A DNA stretch of 64,000 nucleotides. Origin: Paenibacillus yonginensis. Lineage in GTDB: Bacteria > Bacillota > Bacilli > Paenibacillales > Paenibacillaceae. The stretch is taken from assembly GCF_001685395.1 (NCBI RefSeq), contig NZ_CP014167.1, forward strand, positions 2,547,501 to 2,611,500. The letters run 5' to 3'. Position 1 is the stretch's first letter. Every line of letters starts with the position of its first letter. Below, in pieces: positions 18,472 through 27,425 of the stretch. The translations under genes were made by a program, and so were the position numbers. The notes beneath the pieces were generated by a model. It did not search any database. It was not told the DNA's origin and saw only the letters and a program-made list of their open reading frames with translations.

Positions 18472-18620
18472 GAATCTCACTCCTTTTTGTATATATAAAA
18501 ATCAAAGACTTATCCACTATACCGCTTTTTTTCGTATATCGCAATATTTCAATATATCTTTATGAGGTTTTTAACAAATTCTCTCAGCCGCCCTGTATTA
18601 CTTTGTCCATTACTCGTTAA

Positions 18621-18657
18621 AAAGAAACGGCCTCCTTTCTCAGAAGAAGACCGCCTT
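18621..18657 (-). terminator. Terminator of the yqe block
   Basis: An imperfect stem (AAAGGCGGTCTTCTT against AAAGGAGGCCGTTT, with G-T pairs) is followed on the minus strand by CTTTTT. Confidence 0.55.
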
Positions 18658-18665
18658 TACTTATG

Positions 18666-19433
18666 TTACTTAATCGCCACAAAAAACAACCGCTCTGCCT
18701 CGTCATCCGCCAGCTTCCACTCGAAATCCGCATAACATTTGATTTCCTTGAAGCCCGCTCGTCTCAGCTCCGCCATCATCCATTCGGGGTCGTAAGCGCG
18801 CTGGATATGAATTTCCTCGAAACGTTCGTACAAAGACCCGGATTCCATACGCGCAAAAATCGATAAACGGTGCTCAATTTCGCACCGTTCTTCATCAAAG
18901 TCGCAGGTCCAAATATACGATACCTCCGGTTCGTCGAGCACAAAAGGCTGCTCCTCGCCATAACGGCGCAGGGTAGCCGGATGGTGGACATCAAACAGGA
19001 AGCTGCCCCCCTCTTTCAGAGCGTCATAGGTGCGTGCAAACACCTCAGCTATTTCCTCCGGCTCCAGCACGTAGTTCAGGCAGTCGCAGAAAGAGATGAC
19101 GGAATCCACCGGCTCAGGCAGCTCCCAGCTCCGCATATCCTGACATATCCATCTAACGCTGCCTTCGCGGTATAAACGGTTTCCTCCGGCCGAGGCTTCC
19201 ATTTTGTTCTGCGCGACCGACAACATATCCTCGGACAGATCAATGCCCGTCATCTGATAACCGGCATTCGCCAAAGGAATGGTGATGCTCCCCGTTCCGC
19301 AGCCCAGCTCGGCAACCGTATGTGGAACGCCGTGTTTCTGCCAGGCCGTCTGCGCAAATTCTACCCAGCTTTCATAGGGCATGTCCTGCATCAATTCATC
19401 ATACACGTAAGCAAATTTCCGGTAAGCCTCCAT
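18666..19433 (-). CDS. yqeM: Class I SAM-dependent methyltransferase (YqeM)
   Basis: The 255-residue protein has motif I VAELGCGTGSITIPLA, motif II GIDLSEDMLSVA and DSVISFCDCLNYVL. This is the layout of small-molecule or RNA methyltransferases of unknown target. In Bacillus the same gene lies at the end of the yqeG-yqeM block. ATG 19433 is preceded by AAGGAG. Here cvfB is inserted between rsfS and yqeM. Confidence 0.88.
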   Translation of the reverse strand: MEAYRKFAYVYDELMQDMPYESWVEFAQTAWQKHGVPHTVAELGCGTGSITIPLANAGYQMTGIDLSEDMLSVAQNKMEASAGGNRLYREGSVRWICQDMRSWELPEPVDSVISFCDCLNYVLEPEEIAEVFARTYDALKEGGSFLFDVHHPATLRRYGEEQPFVLDEPEVSYIWTCDFDEERCEIEHRLSIFARMESGSLYERFEEIHIQRAYDPEWMMAELRRAGFKEIKCYADFEWKLADDEAERLFFVAIK

Positions 19434-19523
19434 AATGCTTCGACTCCTTTTTCCCAAACAAACAGAGGCCGGCCTGAAAACACATAACCGTTTCCAACCC
19501 GCCTCTATTTATTAAAAACTGAA

Positions 19524-20420
19524 TTATTCCTGTTCTCCGTCCGGTCTGACGAGATAAGTCCAGCTTTCCTTCTGCGTGACCTTGCCTTCCTTCATCAGCT
19601 TGCCCAGCGCCCGCTTAAATGCCGATTTGCTGATGCCGAAACGCTGCTTGATCACATCGGGAGGCGTAGCATCCGAATAAGGCATCGCGCCGCCCGGACG
19701 CTCCGCGAGGAACGCCAAAATCTTGTCTGCATCTTCAATCTGGCTCACCTCGCGGCGGGCCGTCATCGACAAGTTGACCCGTCCGTCTTCGCGGATATGG
19801 GCGACCCGAACCTGAACCGTCTCCCCAAGCCGAAGCAGCCGGGAACGTTCCGAGGAATGGATCATGCCGATCGCGCCAAAACCAAGCACCCCGCCTTGAA
19901 CCACAACAAAGGTTCCCATTTGCAGAGGTTTATAGACGATGGCGTCAAACCATTGATTTTTCCAGGAATCCGGCGCATGGAAAGCCTTGGCGCTCAATTC
20001 CTGCTCTCCGGCAAGCTTGGCCTTAAGACGGCCCTGCTTGTCCTGCTCCATGATCACGTACACGCGGTCCCCCACCTGCGGATGCAGTTCAGGAAGCTCC
20101 GGGAGCTCGCGGATCGGCAGCAGCAGCTGGCGTCCAAGCCCCATTTCCAGAAAGCAGCCGAGCCGCGGATGCACGTCCGCAACCTCCAGCAGCGCCATTT
20201 CGCCCAGCGTCAGATAAGGTTTCTTCATCGTCGCGGCCGGCCGGTCCTCCGTATCGAAGAACAAAAACACGTCCACGGTGTCCCCCGCTTTGACCGGATG
20301 CGTCACTTCCGAATAATGAAGCAGAATATCCTGTCCTTCATCTCCGCGCAGAAAATATCCGTAGGGTGAAACCTCCCGGTCTACCGGCAGAGAAACAATC
20401 GTACCTGCAATCAGACTCAT
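19524..20420 (-). CDS. cvfB: S1-like RNA-binding protein CvfB
   Basis: The protein contains successive S1/OB-fold domains (start MSLIAGTIVSLPVDREVSPYG; later QWFDAIVYKPLQMGTFVVV and VRVAHIREDGRVNLSM). A C-terminal winged-helix domain follows (DVIKQRFGISKSAFKRALGKLM). This is the CvfB/YitL architecture, an RNA-binding regulator. ATG 20420 overlaps the rsfS stop codon (ATGA), so translation is coupled. Confidence 0.88.
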   Translation of the reverse strand: MSLIAGTIVSLPVDREVSPYGYFLRGDEGQDILLHYSEVTHPVKAGDTVDVFLFFDTEDRPAATMKKPYLTLGEMALLEVADVHPRLGCFLEMGLGRQLLLPIRELPELPELHPQVGDRVYVIMEQDKQGRLKAKLAGEQELSAKAFHAPDSWKNQWFDAIVYKPLQMGTFVVVQGGVLGFGAIGMIHSSERSRLLRLGETVQVRVAHIREDGRVNLSMTARREVSQIEDADKILAFLAERPGGAMPYSDATPPDVIKQRFGISKSAFKRALGKLMKEGKVTQKESWTYLVRPDGEQE

Positions 20421-20764
20421 ACCGTCTCCACAACTTTGGCATCGGACCAAAGACGTTCGATATTGTAATATTCGCGTTCGTCGCGGTGGAAGATATGCAC
20501 GATAACGTCACCCAGATCCATCAGCACCCAGCGGGCCGAATCAAGGCCTTCAATGCCTTTGACCGTACCTCCTGCTTCATTCACCTGCTTGCGGATTTCG
20601 GTGGCAATCGCCTGCACCTGCGTATCGGAATTACCGTGACAAATCACGAAATAATCCGAAATCAGAGAAATCCCCTTCAAATCCAAAGCGACAATATTCA
20701 TAGCTTTCTTATCATCAGCGGCCGTAACCGCGAGGTTTAACAATTGTTCTGGCGAAACTGCCAT
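20417..20764 (-). CDS. rsfS: Ribosomal silencing factor RsfS
   Basis: The 115-residue protein shows the DUF143 signature: KKAMNIVALDLKGISLISDY, CHGNSDTQVQAIA and DLGDVIVHIFHRDEREYYNIE. It binds ribosomal protein L14 (uL14) and blocks subunit joining when nutrients are short. Length and position behind yqeK are as in Bacillus (yqeL). It overlaps cvfB by 4 nt. Confidence 0.95.
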   Translation of the reverse strand: MAVSPEQLLNLAVTAADDKKAMNIVALDLKGISLISDYFVICHGNSDTQVQAIATEIRKQVNEAGGTVKGIEGLDSARWVLMDLGDVIVHIFHRDEREYYNIERLWSDAKVVETV

Positions 20765-20792
20765 TCAGTTTCCTCCTTATACTCATTTAAAT

Positions 20793-21401
20793 TCAGCCTT
20801 TGGAGGCTTGAGCCCGTTTAGCTTCATTCAGCTGCTTGATGAGATCGTTCCGGGCAAACATCGTCATCGGGAATATAATCTTGCGCTGCTGCAGCAAAAA
20901 AGAAATGGTCGAATCGAAGCCGGCGACCAGCGCCTCTTCGAGACTATTTTTCGCCAAATCGCGAATCGTATCCACGCCCGGGAAATCCCGTCCCGGCTCG
21001 ATATAATCGGCCAGGCAAATGATTTTGTCCAGCTTGGTCATCCCAATCCGTCCCGAGGTATGGTACCGGATTGCGTCCAGCACTTCGCGGTCGGTTATGC
21101 CATAATCCCGCTCAGCTACAAAAGCGCCGACCTCGGAATGCAGCAGCTGTTTGTCATGCTCAAGCAGCTCCTGGTTCAAGCCCTTGTCCGCGTTGTCGCG
21201 AATCACGGCCGCCTGCTGTTCGATCGGCCAATATTTGGCCACATCATGCAGAAGAGCTGCCAAATCGGCTTTAACCGGATCGGCGCCAAAACGCCCGGCC
21301 AGATCCACGGCAGAAGCCATGACCCCTTCGGTATGTCTCCACCTTTTCTCAGGCATTTGACCGGATACCGCCTTAATCAGTTCCTCACGGGTGAATGCCA
21401 T
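20793..21401 (-). CDS. yqeK: HD-domain hydrolase YqeK (symmetrical Ap4A hydrolase family)
   Basis: The 202-residue protein has an HD domain: RWRHTEGVMASA (first His), AALLHDVAKYWP (the HD pair), HSEVGAFVAERDYGI and HTSGRIGMTKLDKIICLADYIEP. YqeK proteins hydrolyse diadenosine tetraphosphate symmetrically, giving two ADP. The start overlaps the nadD end by 17 nt. Confidence 0.9.
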   Translation of the reverse strand: MAFTREELIKAVSGQMPEKRWRHTEGVMASAVDLAGRFGADPVKADLAALLHDVAKYWPIEQQAAVIRDNADKGLNQELLEHDKQLLHSEVGAFVAERDYGITDREVLDAIRYHTSGRIGMTKLDKIICLADYIEPGRDFPGVDTIRDLAKNSLEEALVAGFDSTISFLLQQRKIIFPMTMFARNDLIKQLNEAKRAQASKG

Positions 21402-21987
21402 ACGCTCCGCTCCTTATCATCAGATCATAAACCGCGTCCGGCACCAGATAACGGATTGATTTGCCTTGTCTGAGCCGGCTGCGGATCAGGCTGGAGGAAA
21501 TATCGACAAGCGGCATTTCGGCCAGCACTACGCCATCCTGAATAAACTCCGGCAGGGAATCGAGCTCCAGCATGCTCCCCGGACGCTGCAGACCAATGAA
21601 GGTAATCATCTGAACCAGCTCGTCGATCCCCTCCCACTTCGGAAGGTAGTTCACCATATCCGCTCCGATAATAAAATAAAACTCATAAGCCGGATGTTCG
21701 GCCAGTAGCTGCTTCATCGTATCCACCGTGTAGGAGATCCCGCCTCTGCGCAGCTCGATGTCCAGCGGATGAAAGGCCGGATTGCTTTGAATCGCCGCTT
21801 TAACCAGCTCGAGACGCTGTTCGCCGCTTACACCAGCTTTGGCTTTATGAGGCGGCTGATGCGAGGGCATAAACCACACTTCTTCAAGTCCGTACTGATC
21901 TCTCGCCGCTTCTGCCGCCAGCAGATGGCCGGTATGGATCGGATCGAAAGCGCCGCCCATAATGCCTACTTTTTTTCTTGCCGTCAT
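21385..21987 (-). CDS. nadD: Nicotinate-nucleotide adenylyltransferase
   Basis: The 200-residue nucleotidyltransferase starts with KVGIMGGAFDPIHTGHLLAA, where the HxGH motif is HTGH. SISSSLIRSRLRQGKSIRY-type sequence near the end (here VDISSSLIRSRLRQGK) is the ISSTxIR motif. It transfers AMP to nicotinate mononucleotide in NAD synthesis. It is coupled to yqeK downstream by overlap. Confidence 0.95.
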   Translation of the reverse strand: MTARKKVGIMGGAFDPIHTGHLLAAEAARDQYGLEEVWFMPSHQPPHKAKAGVSGEQRLELVKAAIQSNPAFHPLDIELRRGGISYTVDTMKQLLAEHPAYEFYFIIGADMVNYLPKWEGIDELVQMITFIGLQRPGSMLELDSLPEFIQDGVVLAEMPLVDISSSLIRSRLRQGKSIRYLVPDAVYDLMIRSGAYGIHP

Positions 21988-22005
21988 GCCATCTCGACCT
22001 TTCCC

Positions 22006-22299
22006 TTATTTCGGCAGCTCGATTTGCTTGTAGTCTTTAGACTCCTTATAAAGCACAATCGTGCGTCCAATGGTCTGTACCAGCTCTGCACCGGAGCCTT
22101 CGGCAAGCTCCGCAGCAATGTCCTTCGGATCTTCGAGGCAGTTATTCAGAACGGAAATCTTGATCAGCTCTCTCTTCTCAATGGCTTCCTCGATATGTTT
22201 AATAACCCCTTCGTTGGTGCCGCCCTTGCCCACCTGAAAGATCGGGTCCAAATGATGAGCTTGCGCGCGTAAAAAGCGTTTCTGTTTTCCTGTTAACAT
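22006..22299 (-). CDS. yhbY: Ribosome assembly RNA-binding protein YhbY (CRM domain)
   Basis: The 97-residue protein is a single CRM domain: LTGKQKRFLRAQAHHLDPIF, the GxxG loop in QVGKGGTNEG, and IKISVLNNCLEDPKDIA. It binds pre-50S particles. In Bacillus (yqeI) it lies between aroE and nadD, as here. The 92-bp gap to aroE shows no clear signal. Confidence 0.93.
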   Translation of the reverse strand: MLTGKQKRFLRAQAHHLDPIFQVGKGGTNEGVIKHIEEAIEKRELIKISVLNNCLEDPKDIAAELAEGSGAELVQTIGRTIVLYKESKDYKQIELPK

Positions 22300-22391
22300 A
22301 TTTAGTCATTACTCCATTCCATATCGTAAAATCCTGATTCTAACGAATCCGGCCTTTCATGCAAAAGCGGGACTCCTTATAAAAATTAATT

Positions 22392-23267
22392 CTAGTATAC
22401 CCCAAATTCGGTTAATACCGCTTGCCTCATCGCTTCCGAAGGAGCCGTGAGACCGGTCCAATACTCCAAGGCATAAGCCCCCTGGTTCACAAACATGCCC
22501 AGCCCGCCGTGGATCCGGCAGCCTTTGGCTTCAGCCTCCTGCAGCAGCCGGGTCTTCAGCGGATTGTAGATCAAATCGCTGACTACTATCCCCTCCGGGA
22601 TAAACCGCTCTTCCAGCGGCGTGTCTCCACCGTTCGGGTGCATGCCGACCGAAGTCGTGTTGATGATAATATCCGCCCGGCCTGCATAGGCTGCCAAAGC
22701 TTCCGAATCTGTCCCGCAGGCCGTGATTTTGCCGAGCGACGCCCATTCCAAAGCCAGCTTGCTTGCGTTCTCCATTGTCCGGTTGGCGATGATGATCTCC
22801 GAAGGCTTCTCCTTCAGCAGCGCATGAACGATGCCGCGAGCCGCGCCCCCGGCCCCTAAGACAAGTACGGTTAACCCCCTTAAATCCGGGATCGCTTCCT
22901 CTTTGAGCGAACGGATATATCCAATCCCATCCGTGTTGTAGCCAGTCAAAAAACCTCCGTCATTGACGATCGTATTGACCGCCCCAATCGCCTTGGCATC
23001 GGCATCCACCGCATCCAGAAAAGGAATGACGTCCACCTTATGCGGCACGGTTACGTTTACGCCATGGAAGCCTAAAGCCCGTATCCCTTCTACAGCCGCC
23101 CCGAGTTGTTCCCCTTTCACGTGCAGCGGCACATAGGAGCCGGACAATCCCAGCTCCTTTAAAGCCGCCATGTGCATCACCGGAGATTTGCTGTGCCCAA
23201 TCGGATCGCCCATGACGCCAAACAGCAGCGGCTCATGAACCTTCACTAGCTGAGCAAGGTTTCCCAT
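22392..23267 (-). CDS. aroE: Shikimate dehydrogenase
   Basis: The 291-residue NADP-dependent enzyme reduces 3-dehydroshikimate. It shows GVMGDPIGHSKSPVMHMAAL (shikimate binding Ser), NVTVPHKVDVIPFLD (catalytic Lys), GYNTDGIGYIRSL and the dinucleotide loop VLVLGAGGAARGIVHALL, with NRT downstream. Length is typical. It lies 27 bp behind yqeH in the conserved order. Confidence 0.96.
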   Translation of the reverse strand: MGNLAQLVKVHEPLLFGVMGDPIGHSKSPVMHMAALKELGLSGSYVPLHVKGEQLGAAVEGIRALGFHGVNVTVPHKVDVIPFLDAVDADAKAIGAVNTIVNDGGFLTGYNTDGIGYIRSLKEEAIPDLRGLTVLVLGAGGAARGIVHALLKEKPSEIIIANRTMENASKLALEWASLGKITACGTDSEALAAYAGRADIIINTTSVGMHPNGGDTPLEERFIPEGIVVSDLIYNPLKTRLLQEAEAKGCRIHGGLGMFVNQGAYALEYWTGLTAPSEAMRQAVLTEFGVY

Positions 23268-23294
23268 TTCCGTCTCCCCCGTTTCTCCAATCGC

Positions 23295-24428
23295 TTAAAT
23301 CAGTGAATCCCGCACCATGACTTTAACGCCTTTAGGGGCATGGACGGCAATGATCGATCCTTGATCGCTGTTGACTTTAACCCAGCCCAGGCCGGAAATA
23401 AACACGTCTGAATGAGAGCCTTTGGCAATCCGGAACTCATGTCTTGTCCAGGCAGGCAACTTCTCAATATTGTCTTTGGTTGGCGGGGACAGCAGCTCTC
23501 CCGCATGAGCAGCAAACAGCTGATCCGCCCGTTCCAGCTTGGTCCGGTGAATCGGCACCCGTCCGCTTACAAAGCAGGTGAAGGAATGATGGTATCCCGT
23601 TCCTTGTATGAAATCAAACCGCGCGAATCCGCCGAAGAACAACGTTTGTCCTTCGTTCAGCTGATAAACAGCCGGTTTAAGCGCCTTCTCGGGCAGCAGC
23701 ACGCCAAGATCGCGTGTATCCACGAGCTCTGTATAACGGGAAGGATACATAATCCCCGGCGTATCTACGATAAACTTGCCGTCATCCAGCGGAATATTAA
23801 CCATATCCAGCGTTGTTCCCGGATAACGGGAGGTCGTCAGCTCCTGCTCCAGGTCGCTGTAATCACGGATCAAACGGTTGATCAGCGTTGATTTGCCGAC
23901 ATTGGTCGCTCCAACCACATAGACGTCACGGTCGCCCCGATGTTGGCCGATGGCCTCCAGCAGACGGTCAAATCCGTCGTTCTGCTTGGCGCTGCACAAA
24001 ATGACATCCTCCACTTTAAGCCCCGCATCTTTGGCCTGCTTCTGCACCCAGTTGCGGATCTTGTTCCAGTTGGAGACTTTCGGCAGCAAATCAATCTTAT
24101 TAACAGCAAGCAGCACTGGATTGTTGCCGATGAAACGCTGCAGCCCGCTGATGACGCTGCCCTGGAAATCAAAAATATCCACGATATGGATCACCAGCGC
24201 ATCCTTGGTGCCAATCTGGCCCAGGAGACGCAGGAATTCGTCCTGATCTGGAGTAACCGATGAGGACTCGTTGTAATTTTTAATCCGGAAACAGCGCTGA
24301 CAAATAACAGGATCATTCTGCATCGCCTTCTCCGGCACATACCCGGGTTTGCTTGTATCTGTCGTCTGCAAGGAAATTCCGCAGCCGCTGCAGCGCGGCA
24401 GTACGGAGTTGTCTTGAGCAGTTGTCAT
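23295..24428 (-). CDS. yqeH: Ribosome biogenesis GTPase YqeH
   Basis: This is a circularly permuted GTPase. An N-terminal zinc finger (CSGCG ... CQRCF) comes first. The G motifs then appear out of order: NKIDLLPK (G4) before GATNVGKSTLINRLI (G1) and DTPGIMYP (G3). It is needed for 30S assembly. The start overlaps the yqeG stop (ATGA). The 377-residue length is normal. Confidence 0.95.
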   Translation of the reverse strand: MTTAQDNSVLPRCSGCGISLQTTDTSKPGYVPEKAMQNDPVICQRCFRIKNYNESSSVTPDQDEFLRLLGQIGTKDALVIHIVDIFDFQGSVISGLQRFIGNNPVLLAVNKIDLLPKVSNWNKIRNWVQKQAKDAGLKVEDVILCSAKQNDGFDRLLEAIGQHRGDRDVYVVGATNVGKSTLINRLIRDYSDLEQELTTSRYPGTTLDMVNIPLDDGKFIVDTPGIMYPSRYTELVDTRDLGVLLPEKALKPAVYQLNEGQTLFFGGFARFDFIQGTGYHHSFTCFVSGRVPIHRTKLERADQLFAAHAGELLSPPTKDNIEKLPAWTRHEFRIAKGSHSDVFISGLGWVKVNSDQGSIIAVHAPKGVKVMVRDSLI

Positions 24429-24952
24429 TTCTTCTTATCCTCCTCCAGCCAAAGTCCGGCTTTATGCAGCCTTCCTTTGACAAAACGTTCAAGTCTGCGG
24501 TTAATCCGCGTCCCGATGCCTTCGTCCCCTGCCGAAATCGGCAGGACAAGCACAGTAAACAGCCCCAGACGGTTTCCGCCCAAAACGTCGGTCATCAGCT
24601 GGTCTCCGATGACGATCGTCTCCTGAGGCTGCAAATTCATCATATTCATGGCTCTTCTGAACGGGGCATTGGAAGGCTTGCGCGCCTGGTGCACAAATTC
24701 GATATTTAAAGGAGTCGCAAACGTCGACACCCTGTTCATGTTATTGTTGGATACGATTACTAACTGAAATCCGCATTTCTTTACATATTCAAACCACGCT
24801 ACGAGCTTCGGATTGGATAACGGATCCTTGGCCCCTACAAGCGTATTGTCCAAATCCGTAATGATTCCTCTGTATCCTTTGTCATACAGATCCTCCAGAT
24901 CGATGTCAAACACCGTATCGACCCGCAATTTGGGCATAAATTTCTCAAACAA
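24425..24952 (-). CDS. yqeG: YqeG family HAD-type phosphatase
   Basis: The HAD IIIA phosphatase has motif I GIITDLDNTLVGA (catalytic Asp pair), motif II IVSNNN and motif III GDQLMTDVLGGNRLG. I chose the TTG at 24952 (LFEKFMPKLRV) because GAGGTG lies 6 nt upstream and the length then fits the family. The frame is open to 24979. It is the first gene of the yqe operon and overlaps yqeH by 4 nt. Confidence 0.9.
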   Translation of the reverse strand: MFEKFMPKLRVDTVFDIDLEDLYDKGYRGIITDLDNTLVGAKDPLSNPKLVAWFEYVKKCGFQLVIVSNNNMNRVSTFATPLNIEFVHQARKPSNAPFRRAMNMMNLQPQETIVIGDQLMTDVLGGNRLGLFTVLVLPISAGDEGIGTRINRRLERFVKGRLHKAGLWLEEDKKK

Positions 24953-25139
24953 TCTCGTCACCTCGGTTTCATAGGACAAACTATACCATAATCTTCAATT
25001 ATAGCAAATAGAATCGGCTTGTCAGGCTGTTTCTGGCCTAGGGCCAGAAAGGCTATGCCTGAGGAGAAACAGAAACGGGAGCCGCCTCCTTCCGCAGCAG
25101 CGGTCGCAAGCAGCACCCGTTATCATGTTCTGAACAAAA

Positions 25140-27425
25140 TTACCCGGCTTGTTTTCGTTTCTGCTTTCGAACAAAAGCCTTGAGCTCCCTGGAAAGCTTG
25201 ATCGTCGTTCTCCAATCTTCTTGACCAACAGACTCGGCGCTGTATTTGGCCTGTTCAAACTGTCTGAGGAGCGGCTCTAAACGTTCCGCAACCTCGGGCT
25301 GCACCCGTTCCCAGCGCTGAGCCGCTTCTCTTATGGTTTCATGTTCGGCTCTTCCGTATCCCTGGCGTTTCATAATAGCCAGCCATCTCCGGGATTCCGC
25401 CACCACTTTGTCTGCATCGGTCAGATGTTGACCATGTCTCAAACGCAGCAGCAGGAAATAAAGGGCTGTCCGGTTTCTCCAGGCTGCAAACGAAGCCCAC
25501 AGCAGCAGTGCCGCAGCCAGAACCCAGCCGATAACAGAAGCTGGAAAACGGCCGTCCGAAACACTAGCCTGCACAGGCTCGTCTGGCTGGGAGGTTTCTT
25601 TCTCTTCCTCCGGCTGCTGCTGCTCGGCAGGTTCATCCTCCTGCTCCTGAACAGGGGTGCTGTCCGGAAGGGTAAATCCGGGAGTCGCTTCAACCGGAAT
25701 CCAGCCGTAGGTTTCACCCAGATAAATCTCTGCCCAAGAGTGGGCATCAGCGTTGGTAACCATATAAGTCTGAGGATTGTTATCCGGAGCAGCCGATTTC
25801 TCGGCCAAATCCGAAGCCGCTCCAAGCTGTCCGGGCGCGTATCCTTTCACCCAACGGGCCGGAATATCCAAGGAACGCGCCATCATAACCAAGGCCGTTG
25901 AGAAATAATCGCAGTAACCTTCCTTGATTTCAAACAGAAAGCTGTCCACGAAATCACTGGACTTTTTTTTGCTGAGATCGGGCGTATTGGTATATCTAAA
26001 ATTCGTTCTCAGATAATCTCTGAGCAGCATGACTTTGCCATAAGGCGTACTGGTTGAAGACGTTACCTGCTGGGCCAAATCTTTAACCCGGTCCGGAAAA
26101 GCGGAAGGCAGCTGCAGATAAGCCTGCTCATCACCGCTTCCTGCACCGTAGAGCTGGTTAAAGCTTTCCTTCTGCAGCTCGTCCTCCGAATATTCAGGAA
26201 CCTCTGAAACCACCGTGTACTGGCGGGGATAGTTGCCATTGCCCCGGGAACCGCTGGTGAAACCGCCCCAGTACATCGTCGCTCTCTTGCCGCTCCATAT
26301 CAGCTTCGGCTTGATATCTGCGTCTGATGCATCCGGCGGAATGTCAACTTGAGTAATCGAATAGGCACCAAACAGCACCGGATACTTCTCCTGATTCAGC
26401 ATCGTGACCCGCTGAGTAATCTGGTGTTTGGCGGCTGTTCCCGCCTGCGGATTCACGACCTCTTCTCCGGATTCGGCTGATCGGGGCCCCGTATTCTCCC
26501 GCGCGTCATCAATCCAGCCTGTACCCGTATAATACTCCCGGGTCTCCCCGCGCCAATAGACTCTTGAGTCTGTCACGACATTCATGACCGGACTGCTGTC
26601 AAATTGAAAGCCGCCGCCCAGCTTGCTGTCATCCCTGCTGTATCCGGAGGTGGTTCCCGAGGAACCACTGCCCGATTTGCCGGAGGCAGTACCGTCAGAT
26701 GTGCTCCCGGCATCCGCCCCATGTCCGCCATTCCAATATTTCTGCATCAGCGTGTAGGGATCTTCAAGCACAGGGCTGATCGTCGGCACGCTGACCCCGA
26801 TCCATAGCACAGCGGCAAATATAAAAGCGATATTGGCGAGAATTCGCAGCGGTCTTCGCCGCAGCGCTTTCCAGCCGCGGGGATGGTTCAGCTCCATCCG
26901 CCGGAAATGGTTGCTGACCAGCCAGCCCATGCCGGCAAATACGCACCAGGCCGTTTCGCTCCATAAGGAATACGGGGTGAAGGAATCCAAAATCGTAAGA
27001 GCAATAATATTGAGCCCAAGAAACAGAAGGATCCGGCTTCGCCTGTCAATGACGCGGGCGGCAAGCTCGAATAAAGCCCATGCTGCGATCGTGAACCAGA
27101 TATAAGGCGCCAATTGTTCAAACGCCATTCGCATTTTCAAAGAATAAGGAAGATACGCATACTGCTCCGAAAAAATTTGGTGCAAACCTAATAATCTAAT
27201 ATGAAGGATGACTATGGCGGTTAACTTCAGCAGCCACCGGAAGACCGAGCCGACAGGCAGAAATTCAGCTGCAGCGGTGACAATCAGTGTATATAAAACA
27301 AGGTTTGAGGTTTTATCCAGCCAGACAGGCTCCGTAAACCTATACCACTGGTAAGCCATAATGAACAGCCAGACTACAGAGGCCAAAGAGTACCATGATC
27401 TCGACCAGTTCCCCAGCTTACTCAT
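25140..27425 (-). CDS. Membrane protein with extracytoplasmic transglutaminase-like domain (TgpA-like)
   Basis: An N-terminal block of about six TM helices (residues 1-220) is followed by a large extracytoplasmic region. That region carries a transglutaminase core: the Cys in KEGYCDYFSTALVMMARSLD, the His in NADAHSWAEIYLG and the Asp/Glu in WIPVEATPGF. A further TM helix lies near residue 655, before a charged cytoplasmic C-terminus. MoxR-DUF58-transglutaminase operons are common, but their substrate is not known. ATG 27425 overlaps the DUF58 stop and has GGAGGTGG upstream. Confidence 0.88.
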   Translation of the reverse strand: MSKLGNWSRSWYSLASVVWLFIMAYQWYRFTEPVWLDKTSNLVLYTLIVTAAAEFLPVGSVFRWLLKLTAIVILHIRLLGLHQIFSEQYAYLPYSLKMRMAFEQLAPYIWFTIAAWALFELAARVIDRRSRILLFLGLNIIALTILDSFTPYSLWSETAWCVFAGMGWLVSNHFRRMELNHPRGWKALRRRPLRILANIAFIFAAVLWIGVSVPTISPVLEDPYTLMQKYWNGGHGADAGSTSDGTASGKSGSGSSGTTSGYSRDDSKLGGGFQFDSSPVMNVVTDSRVYWRGETREYYTGTGWIDDARENTGPRSAESGEEVVNPQAGTAAKHQITQRVTMLNQEKYPVLFGAYSITQVDIPPDASDADIKPKLIWSGKRATMYWGGFTSGSRGNGNYPRQYTVVSEVPEYSEDELQKESFNQLYGAGSGDEQAYLQLPSAFPDRVKDLAQQVTSSTSTPYGKVMLLRDYLRTNFRYTNTPDLSKKKSSDFVDSFLFEIKEGYCDYFSTALVMMARSLDIPARWVKGYAPGQLGAASDLAEKSAAPDNNPQTYMVTNADAHSWAEIYLGETYGWIPVEATPGFTLPDSTPVQEQEDEPAEQQQPEEEKETSQPDEPVQASVSDGRFPASVIGWVLAAALLLWASFAAWRNRTALYFLLLRLRHGQHLTDADKVVAESRRWLAIMKRQGYGRAEHETIREAAQRWERVQPEVAERLEPLLRQFEQAKYSAESVGQEDWRTTIKLSRELKAFVRKQKRKQAG

